This document shows, in pieces, positions 33,120-45,229 of a stretch of 64,000 nt of DNA. Position 1 is the first letter of the stretch; each line of letters starts with the position of its first letter. The stretch lies in the NCBI RefSeq assembly GCF_002878395.1, contig NC_061121.1, positions 138,600,266 through 138,664,265 on the forward strand, in the 5' to 3' direction. Source of the stretch: Capsicum annuum. Lineage: Eukaryota > Streptophyta > Magnoliopsida > Solanales > Solanaceae. Under the pieces are notes generated by a model. It saw only the letters and a program-made list of their open reading frames with translations. It was not told the DNA's origin and did not search any database. Both the position numbers and the translations under genes were made by a program.

Positions 33120-35808
33120 TAATGACCCTCCGGGTCTTTTTCTATATTCGCCCTTATTTTCATTATTTAGAGCTTTCCTATAGCTACCCCAAGACATTTA
33201 TGACTTCCTGGGACTTAAAGCATGGTTATCGGGAAGTTAATTTATTTTTTAGAGCCAATTCCTAATTTTGAAGCCTTTGTTGGTTTAAATTAGCATTCTA
33301 GTGAACTTCAATCAAATGACCTCGTATGACAGTTTTGACTATTCCAATAGCTTAAATATAATGATTTTATGTTAGGTGGACCCTTGGTTTGGGTCATGAG
33401 GCTCTCAGACTCATTTTATCTATAGACCAAAATTTCTAATAAAGTATGTAGGTGTGAGACCCATTTTTTATTAAGATGTCCCAGGATAAAATTCTTTACT
33501 ATTCTATTAAGTCTTAAATGATGAATTTCGTTGCATAGTAGAGAAAATTTACTTATATGGAATTTCAAATAAATCTTGAGGGGTTGGCGGAGAGTTGCAA
33601 AAATTCCATGTCTATGCTAGTTCCAGGTGCATCGCGTATGTGGCTAACCGGTCACTTAAGTGACTTTTCTTGACCCACTAGGGTTGTATAAGCAAAGCAC
33701 ATGTCATGTAAGAGTATGCTACTTATGTGATACAAGCATTGATTATGCAATATATGTTGGGATTGTTATTGTCGTGAACGCGACAACTTGTCGCATAAAC
33801 GACCTAATTTTCACTTAAGCGACATCTGTGGGCCTGGGAAAGGTATAAATACCCCACTTAGCCCAAATTTTTCCTTTGTCTGGTCTATTTCTTGTAGTAT
33901 TAAATCATAAAAAGTGGGAAAACTTAGGTGAATCATTTGTGTGTGATTATGCAACTTTAGTATCATTAGCTTACGCGATTCTTCATCTAATTTGTGGTAA
34001 TATTTCATTGTTGTCATGGTTGATTTCTCCATCCTTTTTCCTATAGTACTTAAAATCTCGATGTCATGATTTTTGAACCATTAAAGCAAAGAATTCCCCT
34101 ATTTTTTAGGATAAATTTCCTTGAGTATAGAGGGATGTTATGTTGGTTTAAAAATTGCGATTATGCAAATGGACCTCACATGGGAGTTTTATGTAATTTT
34201 TTGACCCAAAGTACAATAGTGTAATATGGGTATCATTGTTCTAATTTTGATGTGTAGATTGTCATTTTTATAGCATGGCATCCTGCAGAAGTTTCTTAAA
34301 AAGGAAAATTGATGGTTTATCCCTTACTCCAAGCTTTTGTTTGGTGTCCTCGTAGGCTAGGTTAACCTTCTTAGTAGATTGAGCGATTTTGTATTATGAG
34401 TAATATATTATGCTATATATGGGGTTGGATTTCAATTTTGGAGCTATAGTTTAATATATTTGTGTTAGTTGCTCATGTTTTAGGATAAATTGGTATCTTT
34501 GGGCTAATTAAAGGTTATTTAAAATCTAGAATTGATTGGATATAACATAGCCTAGTTTAGGGTAGAATTTTTCTTAAAATAGATTTTTGGGACTAGAAGT
34601 GGGACTTTTCATCCCACCTTAGTCCACAATTTGTGTCAGCTTTTGTAGTCCTATTTATAAATGTATGTACCCTTATTAGTTATTCATTTGGGACTTTGAT
34701 GAGATTTAATATTTATTATTTATGGTATTTTGGTATTGGGAGTTGATGCTAATTTTGAGTAAAATCATGTAGTTTATTGGTATAGTTTACTTATATGGTT
34801 TATTGGTATGGCATATGGTTATGATCTATTTACTATGAGTTCCGGTTAAAGTACCAAAATTGATGGTGATATTGATACTATTAGTTCCAATTCAAGTCCG
34901 ACAATTGATGATGATATTTATACTATGAGTTTCGATTCAAGTCCAGTAAATGAAGTTATAATGTTGATACTATGAAGAATGATATGAGTTTTGATTTGCA
35001 TTCGACATTGACAGTTGGAAATGATTTCATTCAGTATGGATTGTTGGTGGTTATAGCTAATATTTAGTAGAGTTATAGATATTCTATTTTTATTTCTCCT
35101 GATTTTACCCTCCAGGACTATGGAGACTTGTGTTGGGTTGTTTATATTTCCATACTTATTGGCTTATGGGGGGAAATTTTATAGTTATGTCTATGTGATC
35201 TTTACATTATCATTCTATAATTATTTATTAATTCATGTACAACAGCATTGGAGCTGATTTCTAGGTTTTCCCTATTACTTAACTAAGATACTTTATCTTG
35301 TATCTTAAAATATTTATATCATGATTTAGCTCAATTAGTCGATGATGCCTACTGAGTACCCATGGTTTTGGAACTCATGCAATACTTCTGTACCTTTTTT
35401 GAAAATATGAGTACTAATAACCACCACTGATTAGATGATTGTGTTGAGTTGATTTCAAGGATTGGTCAAGCTCTCGAAATCAAAGTTGATCTTTTTCCTT
35501 CTATTTATCCATGCCTAGTCTTTTATTTTTGTAGCAGATTGTATTTGACTATTCAATACCTATAGTTCAGTTGTGGTAGATCTTGTATCAGAATTACTGA
35601 GTCTTATGATGGTTATTTCTTTTTTATCTATTATATTAGAATGTTCTAACTACATTATTAGTGATTGAACTCCTTAAATATTGATTTTCAACTTTTAGGC
35701 CATTTTGTATCAAATTACCCTACTTCTTACAGCTTAAAGCTACGGTTCAGCTTACTTACTCGGGGTATAAAGTAAATGCCATCATGACTCATAAATTGGG
35801 TTATGAAA
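33120..35808 (+). repeat. Tekay-C 3' LTR
   Basis: The LTR begins TAATGACCCTCCGGGTC after a decayed purine tract (AGTAGTGGATAT). It ends ATGACTCATAAATTGGG then TTATGAAA at 35,808. U3 has reiterated CACTTAAGCGACA motifs (33,630-33,830) and a TATA box TATAAATA at 33844-33851. It aligns along its length with the LTRs at 38,285 and 52,333. Length is 2,689 bases. It contains no gene. Confidence 0.85.
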
Positions 35809-36760
35809 ATTTTCTTGAGCCTTTAGTCTATTTTTATCAAGAGCTTCTAACTCCACTAGGTGCAGTTGAGCATTTTCTTCTTTAAGGAGCCCTTTCTGAA
35901 TAACAAGTCTTAAAGAAGTTATTTGACATTTGTGGTAGAATATTTTCAACCCCAAAAGTAAGCGTGGGGTTTCTTATAGTTGTGTGTTGTATGTGATCCT
36001 ATATTCCCGCAAAGCTTATTCCATTCGTTAAAGCCAATCTTATTTTCACATGGAAATGACTTTCTTCAAAAGATTGCATAATGTCTAAATTAATGCTTCA
36101 ACTAGACCATTAATGGAAGCATGTTACATATAGGACTTATGCTGCTTGAAACCAAAGAGATCAAAAATCTTATTCATTATTGTGTTATCAAATGGCTTTC
36201 CATAGTTCTTTATTATGTATAAGGAATTCCAAAGTGGTAAATGATATTAACTCGGATGAAGTTCACAACATTTTCCTTATTTACTTTTAAAGAGCATTAG
36301 TTTAAGCCTATATTGAGAAGTAATATGTTGCAGCTAAGATGTACAAATATCCACTAATTTTGGTCTTGGTCCAACGATATCCAATCCCAAAGCATTGAAT
36401 TGCCTTGATGCGACAATTGGGTGTTACATATTAAGAGGTTGATGGATGAAATTTTTTATGTAATTAACAAGCGTTGCACCATTTAGCATAGTTTAATAAT
36501 CTTTTACCATGATTGGACAAAATATCCCTTTCTTTTTATATAAAAGTGGAGCTTTGGACAAAATTAATGTAATCCACATACTCTCAGGTGTGCTTCTTGA
36601 AAAGATTGAACTACTTTTTCCTCTAAAAAACATCACAAGTGTGCTCCCTCGTATGAATTTATGTATAATATGTCCTTGTAGTAAAGGAAGAGATATACAT
36701 GACAACGGATGTCACTCTTTCTCCTTAGATATTCTTAAAGTATTCCATAGCACAAGTAGT
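35809..36760 (-). pseudogene. Tat-element integrase (3' part of pol)
   Basis: The minus strand reads the zinc domain and core start: LPLLQGHIIHKFIRGSTLVMFF...KGIFCPIMVKDY (36,493-36,705, 70 open codons) and FIHQPLN. The core follows with GYLYILAATYYFS near 36,350 and KAI..HNN region near 36,170, then TYRT/AYRTT-like and TLTFGVENILP-like wording near 35,960. The end (RKF) abuts the Tekay-C LTR at 35,808, so the C-terminus is lost. Stops are frequent. The plus-strand open stretch 36509-36769 is a shadow. Confidence 0.75.
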
Positions 36761-36899
36761 TATGTATAGGTTGTCGCCAATATTCTTTAACGGCTTCAGA
36801 TGCAACTGTCTGATCCTAAAGCATGTCATCTATATATTCATCCTCATTCAGCAATGCGCTACCCATTCCTGAAAGATAGTAACTAAAGTTTAATTCAAA

Positions 36900-37640
36900 A
36901 GAGTAAGGGTTGTAGATATAGCGGCCAAGGCATCGACTTTGTTATTTTCCTTCCATGACACATGTTGGAGTGTCACTTATCCAAAACATCCTATCTACTT
37001 TTAAGCATAATTATGATATAGGTGTAGCTTGGTTTTTTTCGCTTTATTGTTTCTAACAGATTCATAATAACCAATTTTGAGTCAGTAAAGACTTTGCATC
37101 ACATAAACATCCATTTTAAGTCCAAGTAACATTTTTTGTTATTCGATGACACTATTGGAGCAACATTATGTCAATGTAACGGATTATAGAAAAAGCTTTT
37201 CATGTGGAGTGCCAAATTCTCAACTAGCACTCGCACTACCATGATGATTTGTACCATCAAAGTACATCTTACAATAACTATTGCATCCTCTTCAAGAAGA
37301 TCATCAGTTAACTCCCAGTCATCAAGCATTAGGTGGTGTTCTAAGAGGTTTGCTAATGCTTATCCCATGATAATTTTTTTAGGGATGTAACAATCTATAT
37401 ATATTGAAACTGAAGTTACCATCTTTCAAGTCAATCACTGAGAACTAGTTGTGAAATCATGAACTCAATAGTATTTACTCTAGACATAAGAAAAACATCA
37501 CGAGATGGAAATAAGTGCTTTTTCTTTTGGATTAAGAAGACCAACGTAAGACATAACATTTCAATTAGTAAATGACTTAACTTATTTGGTGTCATCATTC
37601 AACAAAGGTACTAAAGAACATTCGCTTTGACTTCACTTTT
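36900..37640 (-). pseudogene. Tat-element RNase H
   Basis: The minus strand reads GQALANLLEHHLMLDDWELTDDLLEEDAIVI (about 37,350-37,260), the connection upstream of the second RNase H domain in the Tat lineage. KVFTDSKLVIMNLLETIKRKKPSY (about 37,095-37,025) follows, with the Asp of TDSKLVI, then a degraded HVPRxxNKKADALA region near 36,940. The D-W-E-L acidic tether and an RNase H of this arrangement support Tat/Ogre rather than Athila or Tekay. A plus-strand open stretch (37202-37390) is antisense. Confidence 0.78.
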
Positions 37641-37644
37641 TTCT

Positions 37645-38284
37645 TAATGCAGTAGTGCTCTAATTGATATATATTGTTCCATGATGCAGAGAATAGATGG
37701 ATTTTCAGGTATATGCTCTTAAGAAATTGAGGCTTCATTAAGTATGATTAAATACTTTCAAAGTATTTACTACAATCTTGGTACCATTCAAAAGGGACGC
37801 TCTTCTTCATAAGATGGCTAAATGGTTGAGATTTTTACACCATTTTTGAGATAAACCATCAATTAAATATTATAGCTTTCCTTGATGACCTTTTAACTCA
37901 TGAATATTTGGAGGACCTAGAATCTATAAAAATGCATCCACCTTGGCCTAATCTATTTCAATTCCTTGATGTCATACATTGAAGATAAGGAACTTTCCAT
38001 AAGTAACACCAAAGGCACATATCAATAGATTCATCCTAAGTTGATGAAATTAGAGAAACTCAAATACCATTCTCAAGTCTATCAAGTGTTCATTTCACTT
38101 TATTAACCTCAACACTAAGTCTCAACATATCATTCAACATTCTTATAGAGTAAGCAATAGAAGATGTTTTGCATTGTCCTTTCCTAAGTGGCAGTAGGTC
38201 TTTCAAAATTAAAAGGCATTACCTTGTATCAATAAATTCCTTTGGTAATATGATTTAAAGTGATCTCTTTATCCTTCAACATAT
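37645..38284 (-). pseudogene. Tat-element RT, C-terminal part
   Basis: The minus strand begins at the Tekay-AB junction with MLKDKEITL and continues YKVMPFNF near 38,215 and a decayed palm (NVE.YVET) near 38,130. CAFGVTYGKFLIF (about 38,010), KVDAFL..LGPPNIHELKGHQGKL (about 37,940-37,870) and KKSVPFEWYQDCSKYFESI (about 37,805-37,750) follow. This is the C-terminal half of an RT. Its N-terminal half lies on the other side of Tekay-AB (55,326-55,640), ending KICMA. The normal M-A-P-E-D motif is therefore divided by the insertion. Confidence 0.8.
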
Positions 38285-41138
38285 TAATGAACCTCCAGGT
38301 CATTTTCTATATTTTCACTTATTTTCACCATTTAGAACTATCCTTATCCATCATAAGTCATTTATGACATACTGGAACTGATAGTTTGATTATCAGGTAA
38401 TTCATTTAGTTTTTAGTGATAATTCACTACTTTTAAGTCTTTTTTGGCTCAAATGGGATACTATGAAAAACATCAGTGAAACTATCTCATATGATAATTT
38501 TGATAGTTCCAGAAAATTAATTTTATGCTATGTGGACCCTAGTTTTGTGTCTCAAAACCCCCAAACTCATTTCAGGCTTTTGTTCTAGTGATAGAAAAAA
38601 TGTCACATGGGTGTGGAACCCATATTTCATTATAATTACCTCTATAAGAATTTTAATTGCGGCTTTGAGTCTGAATTGTTGAATTTGATAGGTTAGCATA
38701 GTTCGTTATTGTACATGGGATTCTAGATGAATTCCAAGGATTTGACAAAGATTTGGAAAACTTCCAAGTCTTAGTTGGTGTTGGTGTACCTCTTAAGCGC
38801 CCCTAGGTGGATGAAAGGGACTGGGATACTAAAGTGTCTAGCCTATCACTGAAGCGACCGAGTTGTCCTAGTGGAGGTTCGCTGAAGCCGAACCCCTACC
38901 ACTTAAGCGGTGTCCTGTTAAGCGGTAACTAAGTAGGAAACTAGGTATCGATAAAGAAATACTAGGTCACTTAACTGTTGACCACTTAAGAAGCCTAGTC
39001 TCCGCTTAAGCGGTACCTGAATAGCTATGAAGGGTATAAAAGCCCCACCTTAGCTTGATTTTCTCATTTTTTTTTACCAATTTTCAAGTGTATAGAACCC
39101 TAAGGAGTGTAGAAATTTCTGATAATCATTAGTGGGTGAATTTTAAGTGTTCATAGACTCGATTAATGAGTTGATTCCTTTAATTCTTGATGTGTTTAAT
39201 CAAATTCCATAGTTAATTTCTCATTATTTCCCCAAAATCCCTAAAATATTGGCGGGTTGATTTTAGAAGAATCTAGGCTCAAAATTCACCAATTCTTGAG
39301 GAAAAATGTTTCTTGAGCATAGAAAGACGTTTTAATGGTTTAAAAAGTTTGATTCACAAAATAGGACCAACATGGAGTTTTTACATTATTTTGGCCTCAA
39401 AGCACAATAGTGCTATATAGGTATCAGTGTTCTCATTTTATGAGTATATTATGATTTTAATTACGTGGAACCTTGCAAAAGTTTCTCGAAAGGGGAAAGC
39501 GATGATTTTGTGGATTCATTGAGGTTCCATCAGAGTTCAGGTAGGCTAGGTTTACCCTCTTTATGTATTATGCTATTTCATAATATGATTATGATATTAT
39601 GCGATATATTTATTTAGGTGTTTGATGTATGATTGATAATATTTAGATTATTGGGACTATTTAGGCTATCGTGATACTATAATTTAGGCATAATTGACTT
39701 GGTTGTTCATATTTTAGGTACTAATTCTATATTATTTCTAATTATTACTTATTTAACATCTAGAAATGAATTTATAAACCTTAGACTTATAAAGGGTAGA
39801 ATTTGCCTAAACATGAATTTTGGGGATTAGAAGTATGCCCTTTAAGCACACCTTATGCTAAGACTTGTTTAACATTTTTTGACCTTTGTACACATGTTAT
39901 ACCCTCATTAATGAATATTATGGAAATTTTTAGAGATTGAATACTTAATTATTATGCTTTTTTGGAATTTAGGAGTTGGTGCAAATTTTGAGTAAGACCT
40001 TATAGGTTACTGATATGTCTTATTATTATTATTTATAGATATGGTTTATAGATATGGTTATTAGTATGGTTCATAAATGTTGTTATTTATATTGTTTATG
40101 GATATGGTTCATGGATATAGTTATTGGTCTAGGTTATGGCAATGGTATCTTGGTTTTATATGGTTCATTGATATGGTTTATTAATGAGTTTTGGTTCAAA
40201 TCCATCAATGGTGATGGTATTGATGATATGACTTTTGGTTAAAGTCTAACAAATGATATTATGATCTTGACGCCATTGAGAATTTTATTTTGATAATGAT
40301 GATGTGAGTTCCGGTTCAAGTCTGACAAAAAATATTGATACTATTGAAGATGTTATAATGATGATGGTATGAGTTTTGATTCGAGTCCAGCATTGGGATT
40401 TAGGTATGGTGTGATACAGTATAGATGGTTTGATGGTTATGGCTAATATTTGGAAGAGTCAGGGAATTTTTATATTTATTTTCCTTTAATTACACCCTCC
40501 ATTATTATTAGGAAAAATTTAGTAGTTATAATTGAGTGATCTTTATGTTACCATTTAGTTTTTATTATTTTTTTACACATAACATTTTTGTACATATTTT
40601 CATTTTGTCCTTTTTACCTTGAATTAGAATATTTATTTTTTATTTTATCATATCTATATAATGATTTAGATCTGTCGACTAATGATGCCTACTAAATACC
40701 TATGGTTTTGGTGTTCATACAATACTTCTATTCCTTTAAGGAGTAGATTCGAGTACTACTATCTACCACTAACGTGACGATCATGTCGAGTTTGATTTGG
40801 TATATAGGGTGAGCTCATAGAGTGGGAGTTGCCTCTTTTTCCTTCTATAATCTATGTCTAGTATTTAGTTTTTTGAGGAGTGTTGTATTTGATTATTCAG
40901 TACTTATGTTCTATTTGTATCTCTTTTACCGACACTACTAGGTCGCGGGATGGTTGGTGATGCTTTATGGATCTATTTGACTATTATGGTTGTCTTATTA
41001 CTATTATAAGCTTTTGATCTGTAATTCTAAGATTTTAGGCCAGTTTCCACAAAGTTAGTCCATTTATTAATTCTTTATTCTATGATTTTTCTTACCTACT
41101 ATTGGGTGTTATCATGACTCCTAAATTGTGTCGTGACA
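38285..41138 (+). repeat. Tekay-AB 5' LTR (LTR-A)
   Basis: The LTR starts TAATGAACCTCCAGGTCA and ends ATTGTGTCGTGACA at 41,138. U3 (38,796-39,015) holds reiterated CACTTAAGCGG motifs, followed by a TATA box TATAAAAG at 39035-39042. A minisatellite of TATGGTTTATAGA/TATGGTTCAT units lies at 40,000-40,175 and GAGTTCCGGTTCAAGTC units at 40,190-40,400. Length is 2,854 bases. Confidence 0.87.
39035..39042 (+). promoter_or_regulatory. TATA box of LTR-A promoter
   Basis: GGGTATAAAAGCCCC matches the position of the TATA boxes in the sister LTRs at 33,844 and 53,097. RNA start would lie about 30 bases downstream. Inferred from alignment and wording. Confidence 0.75.
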
Positions 41139-41140
41139 AA

Positions 41141-41154
41141 TTGATATCAGAGCC
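41141..41154 (+). other. Tekay-AB primer-binding site, initiator tRNA-Met type
   Basis: TTGATATCAGAGCC, two bases after the LTR end, matches TTGGTATCAGAGCC with one G-to-A change. Confidence 0.9.
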
Positions 41155-41155
41155 T

Positions 41156-41160
41156 AGGTT
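41156..41160 (+). other. Target-site duplication, left copy (AGGTT)
   Basis: AGGTT directly before the inserted element, repeated perfectly at 47246-47250. Joining the flanks restores ...CAGAGCCTAGGTTCAATGG..., a normal Tekay leader. Confidence 0.88.
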
Positions 41161-42470
41161 TGATTAATGGTTAATTTACTACTTATTGACATCCGAATTA
41201 GCATACCCTACTACTTTCTAAAGGTATGAATAAGAATATTTTGTGATTTAAATGAACTAATTTCCATGTTTTGCAGGTACAAAAATATTGAGATAAAAAG
41301 AAGCAAAACGAGATAAAAAGGAGAAAAAATAGGAGAGAAGTGCAAAACCTAGAAAACCATGCAGACTTGCCTCAAGTACCAGAATTGCGGTGGCCACCAT
41401 GATCGTGGTAAGTCAAAGAAGTCATAAGGCCACAATCACGTAAATATTTCAGCAATCACAGTACCGCGATTGCGGTATAAAGGGATTTCCATCCAGAGGC
41501 AAAATCATTACTCCACAATGCACATTCCGATTCTTATAAAAAAGGCTCAAAACCCTTATTAAAATATCATAATTATTTTATATCCCTACCTCTTGTCCCA
41601 AGTTTAGGGTTTTTTTACTTTCTTAGATCTCAAATTTAAACTAATTTGAGGTAAGATTAAATTAGCAAAACTCCAAAGTGTAGATTTCGCTTTGTTTATT
41701 GAAGATTCATTTTAGTCTGACGTGTGGTTTGTCCTCTATTTATTTTTCTTATGAATAACATTTATAAACATCTTGGTATAATTGTTTTCATTATTCTTAT
41801 GATGTGTTGGATCTACCTCTTGAGGTTATGCTTTATTAGGGTGCAATTATGTGTGGGTTTTGATATTCATATAGATTAAAGTTTGTTGATGATGGTTTCT
41901 ACTATGGCTTGATTAAATCAGTTGGTATTAGTGGTTGAAATCCTCAAATACCCAAATATGTTTGATGGATGAATATCCCAAGCTCTTGAAAGCTCAAACC
42001 ATCCTTGAAAGAGAGGTTTGGGTGATGTTTTGGAACCCATATTATCATTGAAAAAGAGACGTGGGAACCAAGGAAATAATAGACAATTATTGAGCTTAGT
42101 TTGCTAATTTTCACTATCTTAGACATAAGGGTGACTATGAGTTGACTGTCTCTTGGGTACTATCCTAGAAATAAGGGTTCCTAATTGAGGTAATGGGTGG
42201 CTTTAGTTGACCCATTTGTTTGGTACTCCAAAGAGTCCTAATATCCAATATAATTTATTATACCCTAATTGTTCTTAGTCTCGGATTGTTCCTTTAGAAG
42301 CCAAAGAATTTCCTTTACATTCAACAAGATTGAAAACCTCTCAAACTATTTTGTACGATAGGTTTTATCCTAGCAATCTCCTCGTGGATTCCACCCTGAC
42401 TCTTAGTTGGGTATATATATTTACAATGACCGCCTTGAATTTTAATTGACGTGTAAGTTGAGAGTTATAA
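41161..42470 (+). repeat. LARD-like element 5' LTR
   Basis: The LTR starts TGATTAATGGTTAATTTACT and ends AAGTTGAGAGTTATAA. It aligns with the copy at 45,748 from CATTGACATC through TACTACTTTCTAAAGGTAT, GGTACAAAAAT, TTTAGGGTTTTT, GATGATGG, to TTGACGTGTAAGTTGAG. U3 holds ATTGCGGT / ACCGCGATTGCGGT motifs (41,380-41,480) and a TATA-like TATAAAAAA at 41535-41543. Length is 1,310 bases. Confidence 0.85.
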
Positions 42471-42474
42471 AAAA

Positions 42475-42491
42475 TAGTGTCATTTCCAGAG
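42475..42491 (+). other. LARD-like element primer-binding site (decayed tRNA-Asp type)
   Basis: TAGTGTCATTTCCAGAG against TGGCGCCGTTGCCGGGG: 10 of 17 match and six of the seven differences are G-to-A or C-to-T. Confidence 0.6.
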
Positions 42492-42599
42492 CGCATTGAG
42501 TTAGATTGAGAATTTAGCTTACTTGCTTAAATCTAAACTTATAAATAAGTGTTTGTTATTTGTTTTATTTCTTGTGTTAGGTAGTTTTTATTTATGTTT

Positions 42600-43575
42600 A
42601 TTTGTTAATATGGCATCGTAGAATGAATATAGGTTTGGTTGTTTGAAATCATACCTTGATGATCCGTGTCCATATTGTGGTGGACCACACTTTTGGAAAA
42701 ATATGTAGATAGGTTCCTCAAAAAGAGATATGTACACCGTATCGATCTTCTTTAGAGTATGATTGTTTCACATATGGTGGTCGATATGCAAATTAGAGCG
42801 ATTACCCAAATACCCCTTTCCCTCATATACAAACCAAAATGCTAATTCTTCTTATAGGTTTGACAGGTCTTATGAAGAGAAAGATGAAGAACAACAAGCC
42901 AAAAATAATGATGTTGAAGAAATGCTTCAACTTATCTTGGATCGGGTGGACACAATAGGGGATAGTATTCTTCTCAGTCATTAATCCATGGGGGCATGTA
43001 ATGAGAAAATAAAGAAGATAGAAGACATGGGCATGGAGGTCAGTCATGCAAAAACTATGAACATGCCCACACTTCTAAATAAGATTGACATTAAAGAATA
43101 CTCGAAGATTTCTCAACCTATCAAACCTAAAAAGTTGAAGATGCCAAGTTGGAAGAAAGGGAACTGAAGTCTAAATAAAATGCAAAAAAAATCAATTATG
43201 AAGACTCTAGTGTATTTTGGGGTGAGGATGCCAAGAGGGATGGAACTCCAGAATTAGGAAGCAGACCTCACTTAAACCATATCTTAACATTATTCTTGGT
43301 GGAGTTGATGAAAGTTAATCCAGCCAAGCAAATGATGAATCTTGGAGAGATAGAGAAACTTACCTATATTTTGGAATTTGTCTTTCTAAAAGGGCATACT
43401 GAAGCCCCAGACTCAAAGGTCAAGGAGCTCTACTTCCATTATTCAAATAATGGCCTATTGATTTTTATACCATTACCTAAGAAGCCCACTCGAAAATTTT
43501 ATATAAAATTACGTAAACGGTACATGTCTTTAAAGTGGCATGATAAAACATGTTTTGTTATGCCCTTATATTAGT
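42600..43575 (+). pseudogene. LARD-like element gag-like remnant
   Basis: The plus strand encodes, in several frames, a leader with CPYCGGPHFWKN (about 42,670-42,705), which looks like the front of a zinc knuckle. It is followed by a 73-codon stretch (42763-42984) rich in Tyr/Asn/Glu with a possible coiled coil (EEMLQLILDRVDTIGDSILL). Further stretches read PTLLNKIDIKEYSKISQPIK and an open 92 codons at 43296-43574 (MVELMKVNPAKQMMNL ... KWHDKTCFVMPLY) that I do not recognise. The piece sits where gag is expected. No protease or polymerase motif is visible. It is the only coding trace in this element apart from one unexplained downstream ORF. Confidence 0.5.
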
Positions 43576-45229
43576 CGAATGCACCTTCAAGATGTAATGA
43601 TCAAAAATTGGACACGCAATTCAAATCCTCCATGTGGAGACATAAATGAGGATTAAAGAGTAGTTGTGCTGTGATATTAAATCAACCGCTTGGTGTGAGG
43701 CAACAAATCATTTTATATTTTGTCCATATGATTTTGAATTAGTCACATAATTTTGATGATATGTAGATGCTTTTGATAGAATTGGAAGATAAAAAAAGGG
43801 GAGACCAAGTTTGAGAAGTGTAGTAGTCCCGCAAAAAAAAAAGATAAAATGGGGGAATAAAATGCCTCGGGTACCGCAATCGCGTCAACTATGTAGTGAT
43901 GGAAACAACTTCTCCATCTTGCACCTTGGTTGTCACTGTGGTTTTAGGAGCCCTTTAACTCTTCTTGTGCTCTTTTTTATATGGTGAAGTCACTACAAGT
44001 CTAATATTTAGCGGTGCGACCCTACCCTTGTGTGTATTCATTATTTTTCAATACTCGAACTTAGTTCACTTAAAGCATGTAAATTTTGTGAATAGATTGT
44101 TTTCATTGTTTAGTTTTCTAATTATTTTAATAATGATGTTAGATGAGCCTTTCTATATTATAGAATTATTAACGATATTCTTAAGGGAAAATGTCGTGAT
44201 TGTATCTTGAGCCACAAATGCAGGGAAAGTCTGAGTACACATTCATCATGGCTATAAATTCAATCAAAGTCTGAGTACTTATGGAATCGTTGATTGGGAT
44301 TGCACTCATACCTTTGGCGAAGTCTGAGTAACCATATGGTTTGTCCCCGCAAAGAGCCATGATATGAGATGGTGGCTTGGTATTGATGCTAACAATAGCA
44401 AATCTTATTTGGTGTGAATGAAAAACACACACCCCTCCCTTCAAAATTTTTAAAAATCATTGGCATGGATGTGAAAAATTTTTTGACAATGCTTTTCCTC
44501 TCATTATGACATGTAGATCGTTAGCTTTGGAAAGTTAGTTAATACTTCCCTTTTCTTTAGTAGGATTTGCAAATGAACCCCCTTGAGAAGTTTGAATGTC
44601 GTGTGTGCAGTGAGAATAATTGTTTGGCTTAGATGATTGCTTGTATAATGTATAAATTGCCCGTTTAGTCTTTCAAAGCTAATTATGATCATTACTTTGT
44701 TGGTGAAATGACCTCAGGCCATCTTTGTGAACATAGGAGTTACTTTAACCTAAATAGCCTATCCGTGCATAGATTGTATCCCTAGTCACCCATTTTTAGC
44801 CTTCAAACCTTTCTTTGGAAACCACATTGCAATCCTTATCCTATTCAAATGTTATCCCAGTTTTGAACCCAACCCACCTTGAACTTGGGGTTGGTGGGTA
44901 TTGAAACAAGGTAACCTTAGGCCATAGGAATGTAACTAAATGCCTATGTGGTCAAAAAAATAAAGCAAAAGAGAAAATAGAAAAGTGAGAAAGAGGCAAA
45001 AAAGCAAAGTTATAAATTACAACAAAGTCAAATGAATAAAAAATGCCTTCAAAAGAGATGGGTAAAGAAAAAAAAGGCAAATGTAGGCATGTGTGAATTT
45101 TGCAAGAAAATCAACAGGACCATGGTCGAAAAGTTGGTTGAAAATTGTTAAAGATATATAGATGTTCAAGAGGGTGTAGTCACCATATTCCTAAATTTTA
45201 TCCTACCCATTCTCCCCAAACCTACAATC
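43576..45229 (+). other. LARD-like element non-coding interior
   Basis: The interior resembles the Athila region after pol: GTGCTGTGATATTAAATCAA followed by GCTTGGTGTGAGGCAACA (about 43,665-43,710). Near 43,865 is an isolated TACCGCAATCGCG motif like those of the U3. A 13-base motif AAAGTCTGAGTA occurs three times (44,226-44,331). AG-rich sequence follows at 44,950-45,120. The open stretches 43965-44210 and 44181-44444 have no recognisable content. Confidence 0.5.

Larger units (their letters stand above)
29440..35808 (+). mobile_element. Tekay-C, 5'-truncated Ty3/gypsy element
   Basis: Plus-strand remains of gag C-terminus, protease, RT, RNase H, part of integrase, a purine tract and a 2.7-kb 3' LTR. 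The 5' LTR, primer site and most of gag are missing. Same family as Tekay-AB: their LTR starts, U3 motifs, TATA boxes and ends align. The right end abuts the Tat integrase at 35,809. Confidence 0.82.

Noticed and set aside
36509..36769. 86-codon plus-strand frame
   Set aside because: Antisense to the Tat integrase zinc-domain region.
38260..38290. A clean 5-bp target duplication for Tekay-AB directly at its LTR ends
   Set aside because: Bases immediately next to the LTR ends do not match; only AACAT/GCCAT slightly outside resemble each other, so I report it as possible and not as a feature.
41141..41154. tRNA-like sequences at primer sites
   Set aside because: They are 13-19 base complements of tRNA 3' ends beside LTRs, not tRNA genes; no cloverleaf surrounds them.
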